Shown piece after piece: positions 44,156-52,787 of a stretch of 64,000 nucleotides of DNA. The position numbers and the translations under genes were made by a program. The notes under the pieces were generated by a model. That model made no database searches. It was not told the DNA's origin and was given only the letters and a program-made list of their open reading frames with translations. The DNA is from Pseudohongiella sp. O18 (GTDB taxonomy: Bacteria > Pseudomonadota > Gammaproteobacteria > Pseudomonadales > Pseudohongiellaceae): contig NZ_JAJSAR010000001.1 of assembly GCF_021729085.1 (NCBI RefSeq), forward strand, positions 372,001 to 436,000, read 5' to 3'. The number at the start of each line of letters is the position of its first letter. Position 1 is the stretch's first letter.

Positions 44156-45346
44156 CTACATCAGCGACAGCTCCAAGCGAAGACCAAATACCAGAGCATC
44201 GTCTGAGTCGCGTTCGGCACCCGGATTGACCACGTATTGCAAATTGGTCTGAATTGAAACTACGTCCCCCAATGGTGCACGATAACTTAGTTCGAAATTG
44301 GTTTCGTGGGCAGCCGTATCAACTCCTTCAAGACGATTCAGCGATTTAAAGTCTGCGCCCGTCACACCCGTGGCCACCGCCAAACCCACGGCATCATCAG
44401 GCCGGGCCGCCAAAAATTCGCTTAACACCAAGCCTGCGCCGGTGTACCCGCTCAGCTGATTTATCTGACTGTCGGCAATACCGACTCGAACAAAACCATT
44501 TAACTGCCCGGGTAGCCAGTCAACCGGAGCAAACGCATGATCGATAAATCCGTACAGCCCTTTATTGTGGCGCGTTGACGGATCTCGCTGCACCGGATCG
44601 GCCAGTGTCTCAGTTTCCGTCGTGTAGAACCAGGCGCCCAGTCCCAGGCGGCTTTGCGAAAACTGTCGGTCAGCTTCCGCCGCCAGCAGTAACCCCTCAT
44701 CACTGCTCCAGTAAATGCCACTGTGGTTGTCGTTTTCCGGATTTCCCGGCACGGCGTCCAGAATGGCAATACGGTATGACATGCTTTCCGACACGCTGCC
44801 CTGCCAGCGCAGAGCCAGCGATGTCAGGGGAAATAAAGACGGACCGCGCTCACCACTTTGAGCATAGTCCGTACCGATCCCATGAGCGGGATTGAGGAAA
44901 AAACCCGCTGTGTCGATCGCATCGAACTCAGAGTTCAGATCATACAGACCAAAACGGAGAGAGTGCGCAGATGGCCAGGTTTTGTCGATCCACAGTTCCA
45001 AAATACCAAGCATGGAGGTCGTATCGATATTGCTGATGCCATGCACGGAGCTGACTAGCCTGTCAGACAGCGTGTCATTGTTATTGTACAAACCATAGGC
45101 AAACACCGTTACACCGTCCCAGCCCCAGGCCCTTTCCGCGTCCAGTGTCAACGTCAAGTCGAGATTATCCAGATAAACCTCGTCCTGAGAGATTCCGCCG
45201 CTCTGATTGGACCACAGCTCGCCAGTGTAGATCAGCTCTGTACTGAGTGGTTCTGCGTGCAGCTGGGAACAAAACAATAGCGGCGCTGACGCTGCCAGGA
45301 CAAGATTTTCAAATGCACGTGAAGAAGGGCTGGTATTGTCTCGCAT
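44156..45346 (-). CDS. Carbohydrate porin, OprB-like family
   Basis: The 396-residue protein has a signal peptide (cleavage near QLHAEPLS) and alternating beta-strand sequence with family features such as ILELWIDKTW, LRFGLYDLNSEFDAIDTAGFF (split by a turn) and AHGIGTDYAQSGERGPSLFP. OprB porins let sugars cross the outer membrane. It ends LELSLM and not in the usual aromatic residue, which is atypical. A direct-repeat pair and a hairpin lie upstream. Confidence 0.82.
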   Translation of the reverse strand: MRDNTSPSSRAFENLVLAASAPLLFCSQLHAEPLSTELIYTGELWSNQSGGISQDEVYLDNLDLTLTLDAERAWGWDGVTVFAYGLYNNNDTLSDRLVSSVHGISNIDTTSMLGILELWIDKTWPSAHSLRFGLYDLNSEFDAIDTAGFFLNPAHGIGTDYAQSGERGPSLFPLTSLALRWQGSVSESMSYRIAILDAVPGNPENDNHSGIYWSSDEGLLLAAEADRQFSQSRLGLGAWFYTTETETLADPVQRDPSTRHNKGLYGFIDHAFAPVDWLPGQLNGFVRVGIADSQINQLSGYTGAGLVLSEFLAARPDDAVGLAVATGVTGADFKSLNRLEGVDTAAHETNFELSYRAPLGDVVSIQTNLQYVVNPGAERDSDDALVFGLRLELSLM

Positions 45347-45409
45347 GAATCAGATCGCTATAACATCGTGACTGGGTATACGAGTAATAGCGGCAGATAG
45401 CCGGCAAAG

Positions 45410-45454
45410 TTGATCACTCCTTTCCTGATTGATCACACGGACAGGCGTGTCCGT
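45410..45454. promoter_or_regulatory. Direct repeats and hairpin upstream of the porin gene
   Basis: TTGATCAC occurs at 45410-45417 and again at 45429-45436, a 19-base period, each with the palindrome TGATCA. Next to it ACGGACA-GGCG-TGTCCGT (45437-45454) is a 7-base perfect hairpin. There is no T-run, so an operator is more likely than a terminator. Confidence 0.4.
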
Positions 45455-45488
45455 CGGGTCACATCGCGATCACTGGAGCCCTGGAGTG

Positions 45489-46457
45489 TCAGTCAGCGGC
45501 ACGCTTCGCCTTTTTGTTCGCATACATCGCCGCATCCGCCTCGTGCAGCATATCCTCAATTGACGCATGTTTGAGTGGTTCATAAGCAACCAAACCATAG
45601 GAAAACCCAAACTCGTAAGGTAGCGCCAGCTTTTCACACTGCGCCTGCAGTCGCTCACGAAACTGTTCTATCAGATTCCTAATGGTACCTGGATCAACAT
45701 TGGTCATCAGGACGACAAACTCATCGCCGCCAAGTCGGGCGAACACATCCGAGGTTCTGAATGAGGAGCGCATCTGGTCCGCAAAAAGCTGAAGTACCCG
45801 ATCACCCTCCGCATGCCCATGGACATCATTCACTTGCTTGAATTTATCCAGATCAAAATAGACCAGCGTCGCCGGAAACATCTGCCGTCTGCACAATTCC
45901 AGACTGTATTTGCTGAGCGTCAGAAAGCCCCGTCGGTTCGAAATTCGTGTCAGTTCATCCGACACCGCCAACTGCACAGCCATTAGCTCGCGCTCTACCA
46001 TCCCTGCGAGGTCAGCCAGCATCTCTATATCGTCCTTCTCCAACGTTCGTGGTTCACGGTCGATGATGCACAGCGTTCCCATGGGCTGTCCACTGACGGT
46101 TCGCAACGGATATCCGGCGTAGAATCGAATATGTGGTTCCCCGGTGACCAGTGGGTTATCCGCAAAGCGCTCGTCAGCCAAGGCGTTTTCGATAACAAAC
46201 GCGCCTGAGTTCAGGATGGCGTGTCCACAGAAGGAGATCTGCCGATCGGTCTCGCTGGCTTCCAGTCCAAGGCAGGATTTAAACCACTGGCGATTTTCAT
46301 CGATCAGACTGACCAGGGCAATGGGCACTCCAAACACCCGCCGCGCCATGCGCGTGACACGATCGAAGCGCTCCTCAGGGGGCGTATCCAGAATATTTAG
46401 CGACTTTAGCTGTGAAAGACGCTCAATTTCGTCGGCGGGCAGTGGGGCAGCAATCAT
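45489..46457 (-). CDS. Diguanylate cyclase with N-terminal GAF domain
   Basis: The 322-residue protein has a GAF domain (about residues 20-155, with FDRVTRMARRVFGVPIALVS and FKSCLGL) and a GGDEF domain (about 165-322) with an intact active site ARLGGDEFVVLMTN, so it probably makes cyclic di-GMP. An RxxD inhibitory site is not obvious. There is no membrane segment, so it senses a cytoplasmic signal. The ATG at 46457 follows AGGAG. Confidence 0.92.
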   Translation of the reverse strand: MIAAPLPADEIERLSQLKSLNILDTPPEERFDRVTRMARRVFGVPIALVSLIDENRQWFKSCLGLEASETDRQISFCGHAILNSGAFVIENALADERFADNPLVTGEPHIRFYAGYPLRTVSGQPMGTLCIIDREPRTLEKDDIEMLADLAGMVERELMAVQLAVSDELTRISNRRGFLTLSKYSLELCRRQMFPATLVYFDLDKFKQVNDVHGHAEGDRVLQLFADQMRSSFRTSDVFARLGGDEFVVLMTNVDPGTIRNLIEQFRERLQAQCEKLALPYEFGFSYGLVAYEPLKHASIEDMLHEADAAMYANKKAKRAAD

Positions 46458-46712
46458 GGTTAACTCCTTGGCAGGATTTCGAAATTTTTCAGGAGGCAAC
46501 CCGTACCAGCATTAACAATCGCAAGGTAGGTGTTATCGCGCCGTTAATGCAAATGTTGCTTTAGATACAAAAACAACGCAAGTCAAATTGGCGTGAATCC
46601 GGATCAGATCAGACCAAACCACTTAAAGGTTCGAGTCGTAGGCCACTATGGAGCTTATTGTTGCGCGTGATGCGTGACATCGACTTTCATCGAAGTTTAC
46701 AGGAGAAAGACT

Positions 46713-47201
46713 ATGTCCAGCCCCGAGCACAAACAGAAGATCTGGAACCTTATCAAAGACATCAAGAACGCCATGCTGACAACACGTCATGGTGAGGAGC
46801 TGCGCTCGCGGCCAATGGTGCTGGTACAGGATGAATACGACGGAACATTGTGGTTCTTCACCGACCTGGATTCAGAGAAAGTATTTGAACTTGAGGATGA
46901 CAACGATGTCTGCGTGTCTTTCTCTGATCCTCACAACCATGTCTACGTCTCGCTGACCGGCACTGGCCGTGCCACGCGCGATAAAACACTCATCGATCGA
47001 TACTGGAATTCAGTCATTGGCGCCTGGTTTCCGGAAGGGAAGGAGTCGCCCAATGTTGGCATGCTGGAAATCAAGGTTCACAAAGGCGAGCACTGGAACA
47101 GTGACAGCAGCAAAATGGTAAAAAGCATCAAAACCACGGCTGCAAAGGCCAAAGGTGAGCAGCCTGATCTGGGAGAGCACGAAAAATTCGGCACTAAATA
47201 A
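46713..47201 (+). CDS. Pyridoxamine 5'-phosphate oxidase family (general stress protein 26-like)
   Basis: The 162-residue protein starts MSSPEHKQKIWNLIKDIKNA and has the split-barrel pattern AMLTTRHGEELRSRPMVL, TLWFFTDLDSEKVFEL and VSLTGTGRATRDK. This matches the general-stress flavin-binding group. The ATG at 46713 has AGGAG seven bases upstream. The 255-base region before it holds no other gene and no feature I can name. Confidence 0.88.
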   Translation: MSSPEHKQKIWNLIKDIKNAMLTTRHGEELRSRPMVLVQDEYDGTLWFFTDLDSEKVFELEDDNDVCVSFSDPHNHVYVSLTGTGRATRDKTLIDRYWNSVIGAWFPEGKESPNVGMLEIKVHKGEHWNSDSSKMVKSIKTTAAKAKGEQPDLGEHEKFGTK

Positions 47202-47250
47202 GGCCTGCGCTATCATGCAGACGACCATATTGGCACAGAGAGAGTTCACA

Positions 47251-47862
47251 TTAAGACGGCGTGATTATCGTTCTGAAAGTCAGATTGACCCTTGGTCCGC
47301 GAGGGCGCGTTTCTTTCGGGATACCATGCTTCCAGTTTTTCTGTGTCTCTCCCGCCATCAATAAAAGGCTGCTGGAAGGGAGCAGCAATACCACATTTTC
47401 GATGTCTTTGCGGTGCCTGTGTTTCAACACAAAGCGCCGCTCCTCACCAAATGAGACAGATGCGATGACCGGTTGCGCCCCCAGCTCCGGTTCATCGTCG
47501 GCATGGAACCCCATACTATCCCGATGGTCGCGATAATAGTTGACAAGTACACTGTTGAACGAGGCGCCGCTCAGTGCTTCAACTTTCGATTTGATATCCA
47601 GCAAAAGATCAGACCATTGCTCGGGCGCAAGTGTTATGCCGGAGTACGAGTATTCCGCTCCCGCATCCCCGTGCCAGGCAAGCAAGCGGGGCTGAAGGTA
47701 TGACTTCCCCCAGAGGGTGATGCGATCCTGCCGCCAGTTGGTCTCCCGTATCAGCCGCTCCAGCAATTGTTTGTCTTCGCCGAAATCAACATGGCGCCAA
47801 AGCAAAATCTCCGCGTCATCAATCGCCAGTGATTCACTGTGTCCTTCATCAAAAAGATCCAT
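47251..47862 (-). CDS. AlkB-like alpha-ketoglutarate-dependent dioxygenase
   Basis: The 203-residue protein has the Fe(II) and 2-oxoglutarate ligands of AlkB proteins: GFHADDEPELG gives the HxD pair, KHGIPKETRPRGPRVNLTFR gives the distal His and the Arg that binds oxoglutarate, and YRDHRDSMGFH is typical of ALKBH2/3-like repair enzymes. It probably reverses N-alkyl damage in nucleic acids. I chose the ATG at 47862 over the upstream GTG. Confidence 0.88.
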   Translation of the reverse strand: MDLFDEGHSESLAIDDAEILLWRHVDFGEDKQLLERLIRETNWRQDRITLWGKSYLQPRLLAWHGDAGAEYSYSGITLAPEQWSDLLLDIKSKVEALSGASFNSVLVNYYRDHRDSMGFHADDEPELGAQPVIASVSFGEERRFVLKHRHRKDIENVVLLLPSSSLLLMAGETQKNWKHGIPKETRPRGPRVNLTFRTIITPS

Positions 47863-47894
47863 CAACACACAACCTGGATAACTGACTATCCGGC

Positions 47895-48266
47895 TTAGAC
47901 ATGTTGATCAATCAGAATGGGATTACCGTCCGGATCAAATACCGTAAAGCTCGCCGGTCCTTTATCACCCGAAATGGACGGCTCAACTATTTCAATTCCT
48001 TTGGACTCCAGTTGACGGCAAAGCTCACGTGCGTCTTCAAAGCTTTCCAGATTCTCAGCATTCTGATTCCATCCAGGATTGAATGTCAGTATGTTTTTGT
48101 CGAACATCCCCTGAAACAATCCGATGTTGGTCTCGCCATTTTTCATGATCAGAAAATTGTGTGACTCTGCGCCAGCGTAGACTTCAAAACCCAGTTTTTC
48201 ATAAAAAGCTTTGGACTTTTGCAGATCTTTGACTGTCAGACTGATGGAAAAGCAACCCAGTTTCAT
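47895..48266 (-). CDS. VOC family protein
   Basis: The 123-residue protein is one VOC unit pair: [20 protein letters not shown] with [10 protein letters not shown] at the N-terminus and [17 protein letters not shown] at the end, with a histidine and a late glutamate-like position for a metal. The function is unknown; relatives include glyoxalase-like and resistance proteins. Confidence 0.85.
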   Translation of the reverse strand: MKLGCFSISLTVKDLQKSKAFYEKLGFEVYAGAESHNFLIMKNGETNIGLFQGMFDKNILTFNPGWNQNAENLESFEDARELCRQLESKGIEIVEPSISGDKGPASFTVFDPDGNPILIDQHV

Positions 48267-48292
48267 AGTTCTCTCCGCCTCTTCAACGTGGT

Positions 48293-48664
48293 TCAGCTGT
48301 TGCCAGTATGCAGCTTGCCAACTGCGATTTCCAGGCGCTTGATTTCACGTATCACGGAGTTTCGATTCATCTCCATCCAGCTCCACAGCTTTAACATCCC
48401 CTGAGCATTGACTGTCATGACGAACCACACCCCCCAGAAGACCCGCTGGTCGACACTCTCTGCCATAAAAAAGCGATACCCGCACCAGATCAGGACCACG
48501 GTCAGCACGGCTATCGCCACGTAGGCAACCACCATCCAATGCCGCAGCCCACCTTTAAACGGACTGGCAGCAAACTGAATCAGCCCCTCCTTTTCTGCCA
48601 TCGCCTTATCAATCTCTGCCGCATCACTTTCAAGTTCATTTTTAATACGATTGTCCAGATTCAT
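48293..48664 (-). CDS. Two-helix membrane protein (DUF6768-like), linked to the sigma factor gene
   Basis: The 123-residue protein has two helices (about 43-64 and 76-95) and a conserved [21 protein letters not shown] segment after them. I recall this pattern from DUF6768 proteins encoded next to ECF sigma factors; the name is uncertain. It starts 24 bases after the sigma gene, so it may be its membrane partner or anti-sigma-like regulator. It lacks a zinc-finger anti-sigma motif. Confidence 0.72.
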   Translation of the reverse strand: MNLDNRIKNELESDAAEIDKAMAEKEGLIQFAASPFKGGLRHWMVVAYVAIAVLTVVLIWCGYRFFMAESVDQRVFWGVWFVMTVNAQGMLKLWSWMEMNRNSVIREIKRLEIAVGKLHTGNS

Positions 48665-48688
48665 TCTCTGCTCTCCTGAATCAATGGC

Positions 48689-49207
48689 TTATACGTCAAA
48701 CCGCTCTTTCAGCAATCTTCGGGCCCGATTCAACCGCGACTTGACTGTGCCCTCTGATATCCTGAGCACCTGCGCCACCTGCCTGACGGACATTTCCTCC
48801 AGGTAGAACAAGTGGATCATCTGCTTCTCCAGCGAAGGCAGTCGATTGATCGCGGCATTGAGCGATTCTTGTTGTTCACTGTTATCATCACTGAGCTCGG
48901 GCTCAACATCCGACACGTCAAGTTGCTGATCCGAGCCTCTGGTTTTTTTGAGCAGATCGATACAACTCCAGTGCACCAGCTGATACATCCAACTCTTGAA
49001 CGCTTTGGGGTCATCTAATTGACGAATGTTTCTGGCCAGTCTGAACCAGGCTTCCTGGGCTGCATCCTGTGCTATCTGACGATCACCGCTTACTTTGTAA
49101 CCATAACGCAGTAGAGCGTTCTGGTAGCGCTGAAAAAGCTGTTGGAAAGCCCTGTTGTCGCCATCCTGAGCTTCCAGCACCAAAAGCTCTTCTTCAGCCT
49201 GTTGCAT
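48689..49207 (-). CDS. ECF-type RNA polymerase sigma factor
   Basis: The 172-residue protein has region 2 (FQQLFQRYQNALLRYGYKVS, DAAQEAWFRLARNI) and region 4 (LPSLEKQMIHLFYLEEMSVRQVAQVLRISEGTVKSRLNRAR, quoted in parts), the two-domain layout of ECF sigma factors. CGGAGTG lies before the ATG. It is followed by a two-helix membrane protein gene. An ECF-type promoter lies upstream, which suggests autoregulation. Confidence 0.92.
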   Translation of the reverse strand: MQQAEEELLVLEAQDGDNRAFQQLFQRYQNALLRYGYKVSGDRQIAQDAAQEAWFRLARNIRQLDDPKAFKSWMYQLVHWSCIDLLKKTRGSDQQLDVSDVEPELSDDNSEQQESLNAAINRLPSLEKQMIHLFYLEEMSVRQVAQVLRISEGTVKSRLNRARRLLKERFDV

Positions 49208-49231
49208 TCGTCACTCCGATTCACTCATCTC

Positions 49232-49261
49232 TTAAGACGATGCGAATGGCTGGCGGGTTCA
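49232..49261 (-). promoter_or_regulatory. Candidate ECF promoter of the sigma factor gene
   Basis: On the minus strand TGAACC (49261-49256), a 16-base spacer and CGTCTTAA (49239-49232) fit the -35 GAAC and -10 CGTC pattern of ECF promoters. It lies 25 bases before the sigma factor start codon. Confidence 0.5.
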
Positions 49262-49277
49262 TTTAAATTTTCTTGTT

Positions 49278-49745
49278 TCAGTCAGGCAACGATTTCCGCA
49301 TCCGTGCATTCGGAACAACAACACCGCGAACTTCCGGCAAGCGTTGCTCGACGATGCAAAAACCGTATTTTGCAAAAAAAGGTTGTGCCGTGCGGCTCAC
49401 GTCCGCTGTCATTTCTTTGAGCCCCAGTGCCGCCGCTTCGCCAAGCAGCGCTGACATTAGAAGTTTGCCGATGCCTTTGGATTGATGATGCCCTGAGACA
49501 AAAAAATGGTCCACATATCCATCGGGCTGTATATCTGCGTAACCCACCAGCTGTCCGTTTAACTCAGCCACGAAGGGTTTTATCCCTCGAATCTTCTGCA
49601 CCCATAGCTCAGGATCCAGATCATCGGGCGCCCAGGCCTGTATTTGCTGTGGAGTGTAATCTCGACTGGCAATCAGGTGGACGGCTGAGTGAAAGACATC
49701 AAAGAGCCTGTGTTCTTCGCCTGGCCGGTAGCGACGGATATTCAT
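49278..49745 (-). CDS. GNAT family N-acetyltransferase
   Basis: The 155-residue protein begins MNIRRYRPGEEHRLFDVFH and carries the GNAT core VDHFFVSGHHQSKGIGKLLMSAL, with MTADVSRTAQPFFAKYGFCI after it. The YTPQQIQAWAP segment is frequent in a subgroup of putative acetyltransferases. The chosen ATG overlaps the upstream gene by four bases (ATGA). Confidence 0.85.
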   Translation of the reverse strand: MNIRRYRPGEEHRLFDVFHSAVHLIASRDYTPQQIQAWAPDDLDPELWVQKIRGIKPFVAELNGQLVGYADIQPDGYVDHFFVSGHHQSKGIGKLLMSALLGEAAALGLKEMTADVSRTAQPFFAKYGFCIVEQRLPEVRGVVVPNARMRKSLPD

Positions 49746-50035
49746 GCCTTTCTTCCCTGACTCTGCTGCCATGGGCTCGGTTTCTTGTCCGTCCGGTGGA
49801 CACAGCCCGGCCAACAGCACGGCCGCCGCTTTCCTTCGAGCAGCTCATCCACAGCGCGATCAATTCGCCTTAGTCGTGTTTTTTCCTGCTTGGCATCCTC
49901 AATCCAGCATATGAACTCATTGCGGGCAATCGGCGTCAAGCTTTCCCAGAGTTCAACGGTTTTGTCACTTCTCTTCAGCGCAGCGAGGAAGTCTGTCGGC
50001 ATGTCATGCACAAGTCCGCCAGATAGACTGGACAT
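49742..50035 (-). CDS. YdeI/OmpD-associated family small protein
   Basis: The 97-residue protein has DMPTDFLAALKRSDKTVELW and TPIARNEFICWIEDAKQEKT, the C-terminal pattern of YdeI/OmpD-associated proteins, followed by a Cys-containing basic tail (RPCCWPGCVH). It is shorter than the full-length family. It overlaps the GNAT gene and is probably co-translated with it. The function is not established. Confidence 0.75.
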   Translation of the reverse strand: MSSLSGGLVHDMPTDFLAALKRSDKTVELWESLTPIARNEFICWIEDAKQEKTRLRRIDRAVDELLEGKRRPCCWPGCVHRTDKKPSPWQQSQGRKA

Positions 50036-50069
50036 ACGATCACCTTTTGGTCAAATTCGACAAGCAAAG

Positions 50070-50618
50070 TCAGTCTACTTTTCTGATAGTGTCTCCCGAC
50101 TTTACGACGCCTGCAACCGTAACCCGCGCATTGATCCCTCGAAGGTTGAGCGCTTTTCCCTCATCAGAGTTTACAAATAAAACCGCGTCTTTGCCGAAAC
50201 GTTCCTTGAACTTCTTGCATCCCAGGTGCGGCTCGCTGGTGACTTCCAACCTGGCAGTCCCTATCTCGAGGACCGTGCCGGCGGGCAAATTTTCAGCACT
50301 CAGATCCAGATCCACATAAAACTGATCGCCCGCAAGCGGCCAACGGTCCCTGGTTTGTGCAATCACTGAGATACTGCGTGAGTTCATCAGGTTAATCTGC
50401 ATATCCGGATTGGCAGTTGCTCTTCTGCCCTTGCCATCACTTCTGGTCAGCCAGTTGTCACCTACCAGCCCGTGAGTTGAATCCAGCTCGGCGTGCGCCA
50501 GAACTTCACGCTCACCGGTTTCCGGCCTACGGACGATCAACTCCACCGTACCAACTTCTTTGGGTGAGCTCTTGATGTCACTCAAGCCCTTTTCCAGCTC
50601 GTCCATACTTGTAAACAT
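50070..50618 (-). CDS. MOSC domain-containing protein
   Basis: The 182-residue protein is a single MOSC domain: EVLAHAELDSTHGLVGDNWL, MQINLMNSRSISVI and the conserved cysteine in EPHLGCKKFKERFG. MOSC proteins carry sulfur in Moco-dependent or related chemistry. The ATG at 50618 has AGGGAA upstream, 12 bases beyond the channel gene stop. The partner protein is unknown. Confidence 0.85.
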   Translation of the reverse strand: MFTSMDELEKGLSDIKSSPKEVGTVELIVRRPETGEREVLAHAELDSTHGLVGDNWLTRSDGKGRRATANPDMQINLMNSRSISVIAQTRDRWPLAGDQFYVDLDLSAENLPAGTVLEIGTARLEVTSEPHLGCKKFKERFGKDAVLFVNSDEGKALNLRGINARVTVAGVVKSGDTIRKVD

Positions 50619-50629
50619 GTCAGTTCCCT

Positions 50630-51070
50630 TTAATCTTTGTTCCAGTTTCTCTGCATCTCGAGGAATGTGTATGACGCTGACCATGTGATCAGCACGAATC
50701 CCACTAGTGATTGTGTGCCATAAAGAAAGCGTATTGGCCCCATGGGAATCATGTCACCATATCCCAACGTGGTGTAGGTCACCGCTGACATGAAGATATA
50801 GTCCAGAAATGACATCACCTCATAACCACTGACAACACCCACGTCATTTTTTTCTACCAGCCACCAGGCACTGATGCCGAATATCCAGATAGCGGCGACG
50901 TGAATAATAAGTATGCCAAACAATAGCAGCAGGATACGTTGTCGATGCGAAAGTGAGGACCTGGCAATAAAACGACTAAACACAATGAAGGCTTCGTAGT
51001 GAAGCATCACAGCCGCTACAGAAGTAACGACTGTCGTAAAAAACGCGAACACATGATACTGATCCAACAC
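50630..51070 (-). CDS. Two-helix ion channel (potassium channel family)
   Basis: The 146-residue membrane protein has a selectivity-filter motif TYTTLGYGDMIP at about residues 96-107, flanked by helices. An additional N-terminal helix (residues 8-28) precedes the pore unit, giving three membrane segments. TLGYGD is the standard K+ filter. It carries no cytoplasmic RCK domain. Confidence 0.87.
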   Translation of the reverse strand: MLDQYHVFAFFTTVVTSVAAVMLHYEAFIVFSRFIARSSLSHRQRILLLLFGILIIHVAAIWIFGISAWWLVEKNDVGVVSGYEVMSFLDYIFMSAVTYTTLGYGDMIPMGPIRFLYGTQSLVGFVLITWSASYTFLEMQRNWNKD

Positions 51071-51101
51071 TCAGTCCCTTTCTACGTCAGCAGACCCTCA
51101 C

Positions 51102-51686
51102 CTAAAGTTCATATTTCAGTGACACAGTCAACGCTGAACTCTTGTTGTTGAGATTAGGCCAATCTGAAAATTCCAGGTCAAATGCATTGTATTCCAGGTC
51201 AATCTCCAGGGTCTGCGAGAGCTCGTAGCTGAGGCCCAGGCCGTAAACGATATCGGATTCATCAATCTCCAATATAGTTAACTGATTCTCCCCGCCATTC
51301 CGACTGAAAAAGAAGAAGGAGGAATCAGCGCTCCACCAGAAATTGCCCACCTTGCCATAGACTGCAAGTCGTTCGGACAAGGGAAACTGGGCAATGATAG
51401 AAGCTGTTGCACCGGTGACATCAAAATCGCTGTATAACGAGTTCGGCGCAGGATATTCACCCAAATCCTTGTACCCAAGCTCCAGGGCAAGATAAGGATT
51501 GAATTGCCAGCCGGCTGCGACTTTTAAAACAGTGGTGTTCTCTTCAGGAAGGCCGGATTGTATCCAGTTCTGCCCAACACCAGCGCTCACATACAAGCCC
51601 GTGTCAGTAAGCTGATCGGCCTGCACCACACTCATTGGACATACCAGGCAAATAACCAATCCAGCCTTTTGTAGTCTATTCATCAT
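51102..51686 (-). CDS. Outer-membrane beta-barrel protein (OmpA/OmpW-like small barrel)
   Basis: The 194-residue protein has a signal peptide (cleaved near VVQADQ) and eight or so amphipathic strands: GLYVSAGVGQNWIQSG, AGWQFNPYLALELGYKDLGE, LAVYGKVGNFWW and a final SSALTVSLKYEL. This is the outer-membrane beta-barrel fold used by small adhesins and pores. The function is unknown. Confidence 0.83.
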   Translation of the reverse strand: MMNRLQKAGLVICLVCPMSVVQADQLTDTGLYVSAGVGQNWIQSGLPEENTTVLKVAAGWQFNPYLALELGYKDLGEYPAPNSLYSDFDVTGATASIIAQFPLSERLAVYGKVGNFWWSADSSFFFFSRNGGENQLTILEIDESDIVYGLGLSYELSQTLEIDLEYNAFDLEFSDWPNLNNKSSALTVSLKYEL

Positions 51687-51733
51687 GTATATACCCGTCC
51701 CTGTTGATTTACTTATATAGGCTTATGCCGACG

Positions 51734-52336
51734 TCATTCGCGCCCCACTGTCGCCAGTGCGGCGCCCGCACCAAGATACGAACCGCCACTAAAGAGGCCT
51801 GTGGCACGACTGTCCGGCAGAGACTTAAGTTTGCTCGCGATTTTGCTGCTCAGCAACGCGTAAAGTGAGTCCAGTGTGACTGCCATCACCCAGAATAACG
51901 ATGACAGGACAGCAACCTGAGCCAGGTAGGATTGGCCGGGGGAGACAAACTGGGGAAGGAACGCGCCGAAGAAAAGGATGGTCTTGGGGTTCGTCAGGGA
52001 CACCCAGAACCCTCTGTTAAATGAGCCCAGGGCAGTGGGTGGCGTGGCCGCCACGCGTTGCAAAGACGCCTTAAGATGCCTGAATCCAAGATACAACAGG
52101 TAAGCCACGCCCAGCCATTTCAGCCACCTCAGCCCTTCGCTTATCGCCGTGACGAACCAGGCTGTTCCCAGCGCGGCGACCATTAACTGGATAATCATCG
52201 CTGCGCTGGTTCCCGCGACTGTCTGCATGCCTCTTGACCTGCCATGCACCACGCTGGTGGTGATGATCACGATCACATTGGGACCCGGAACTATGATCAG
52301 GCCCAATGAGACGAGGACAAATAGCGCCAGCTCCAT
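51734..52336 (-). CDS. LysE family amino-acid exporter
   Basis: The 200-residue inner-membrane protein begins with FVLVSLGLIIVPGPNVIVII, the PGPN motif of the LysE/RhtB family, and has five to six helices with GFWVSLTNPKTILFFGAFLP in the middle. Members export amino acids or their derivatives. It starts two bases before the cupin gene ends, in the same transcription unit. Confidence 0.9.
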   Translation of the reverse strand: MELALFVLVSLGLIIVPGPNVIVIITTSVVHGRSRGMQTVAGTSAAMIIQLMVAALGTAWFVTAISEGLRWLKWLGVAYLLYLGFRHLKASLQRVAATPPTALGSFNRGFWVSLTNPKTILFFGAFLPQFVSPGQSYLAQVAVLSSLFWVMAVTLDSLYALLSSKIASKLKSLPDSRATGLFSGGSYLGAGAALATVGRE

Positions 52337-52338
52337 GA

Positions 52339-52728
52339 TTACAACGCTCTGTTTTGAGTTTCCTGTCCAGGCGTAATGAAGAGCACGCGTGAGAACTCCG
52401 GTGTTTTTGCAGTATGCCAGATGCCTTTTGGCACTATCACATACTGCCCGGGCTCCGACAGCTCAATCGTCTTATCACCGTCCTCAGCTTGCAGATGAAA
52501 CGTTGTCGAGCCAGCCAGCAGTACGACAATTTCGTCTCCATGCGGATGCATCTCCCAGCTTGGCCAGTCAACATCAAACTCATGACAGGAGATCAGGTCG
52601 TGCCCCTCGAAGCTGCCGTAAGTTTTATCGAGCCGTTCGTAAAGCCCCGGATCAAAGCGCTCTACCGTAGCAGCCTTGTTTGGGCTCATGACAACAAAGT
52701 CTTTCAACAGATTCAGCGGCAGCTTCAT
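52339..52728 (-). CDS. Cupin domain-containing protein
   Basis: The 129-residue cupin contains FDVDWPSWEMHPHGDEIVVLLAG with His, His and Glu as metal ligands and PGQYVIVPKGIWHTAK as motif 2. It lies two bases before the LysE-type exporter gene, so the two are probably translated together. The function is unknown. Confidence 0.83.
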   Translation of the reverse strand: MKLPLNLLKDFVVMSPNKAATVERFDPGLYERLDKTYGSFEGHDLISCHEFDVDWPSWEMHPHGDEIVVLLAGSTTFHLQAEDGDKTIELSEPGQYVIVPKGIWHTAKTPEFSRVLFITPGQETQNRAL

Positions 52729-52787
52729 TTATATATCCTTGTTATAGAAGTCTGATTATTGCCTGATCAAACCAGTATTGGCTACCG

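Noticed and set aside
45437-45454. Rho-independent terminator after the GGDEF gene
   Set aside because: The hairpin has no T-run on either strand; an operator role is more likely.
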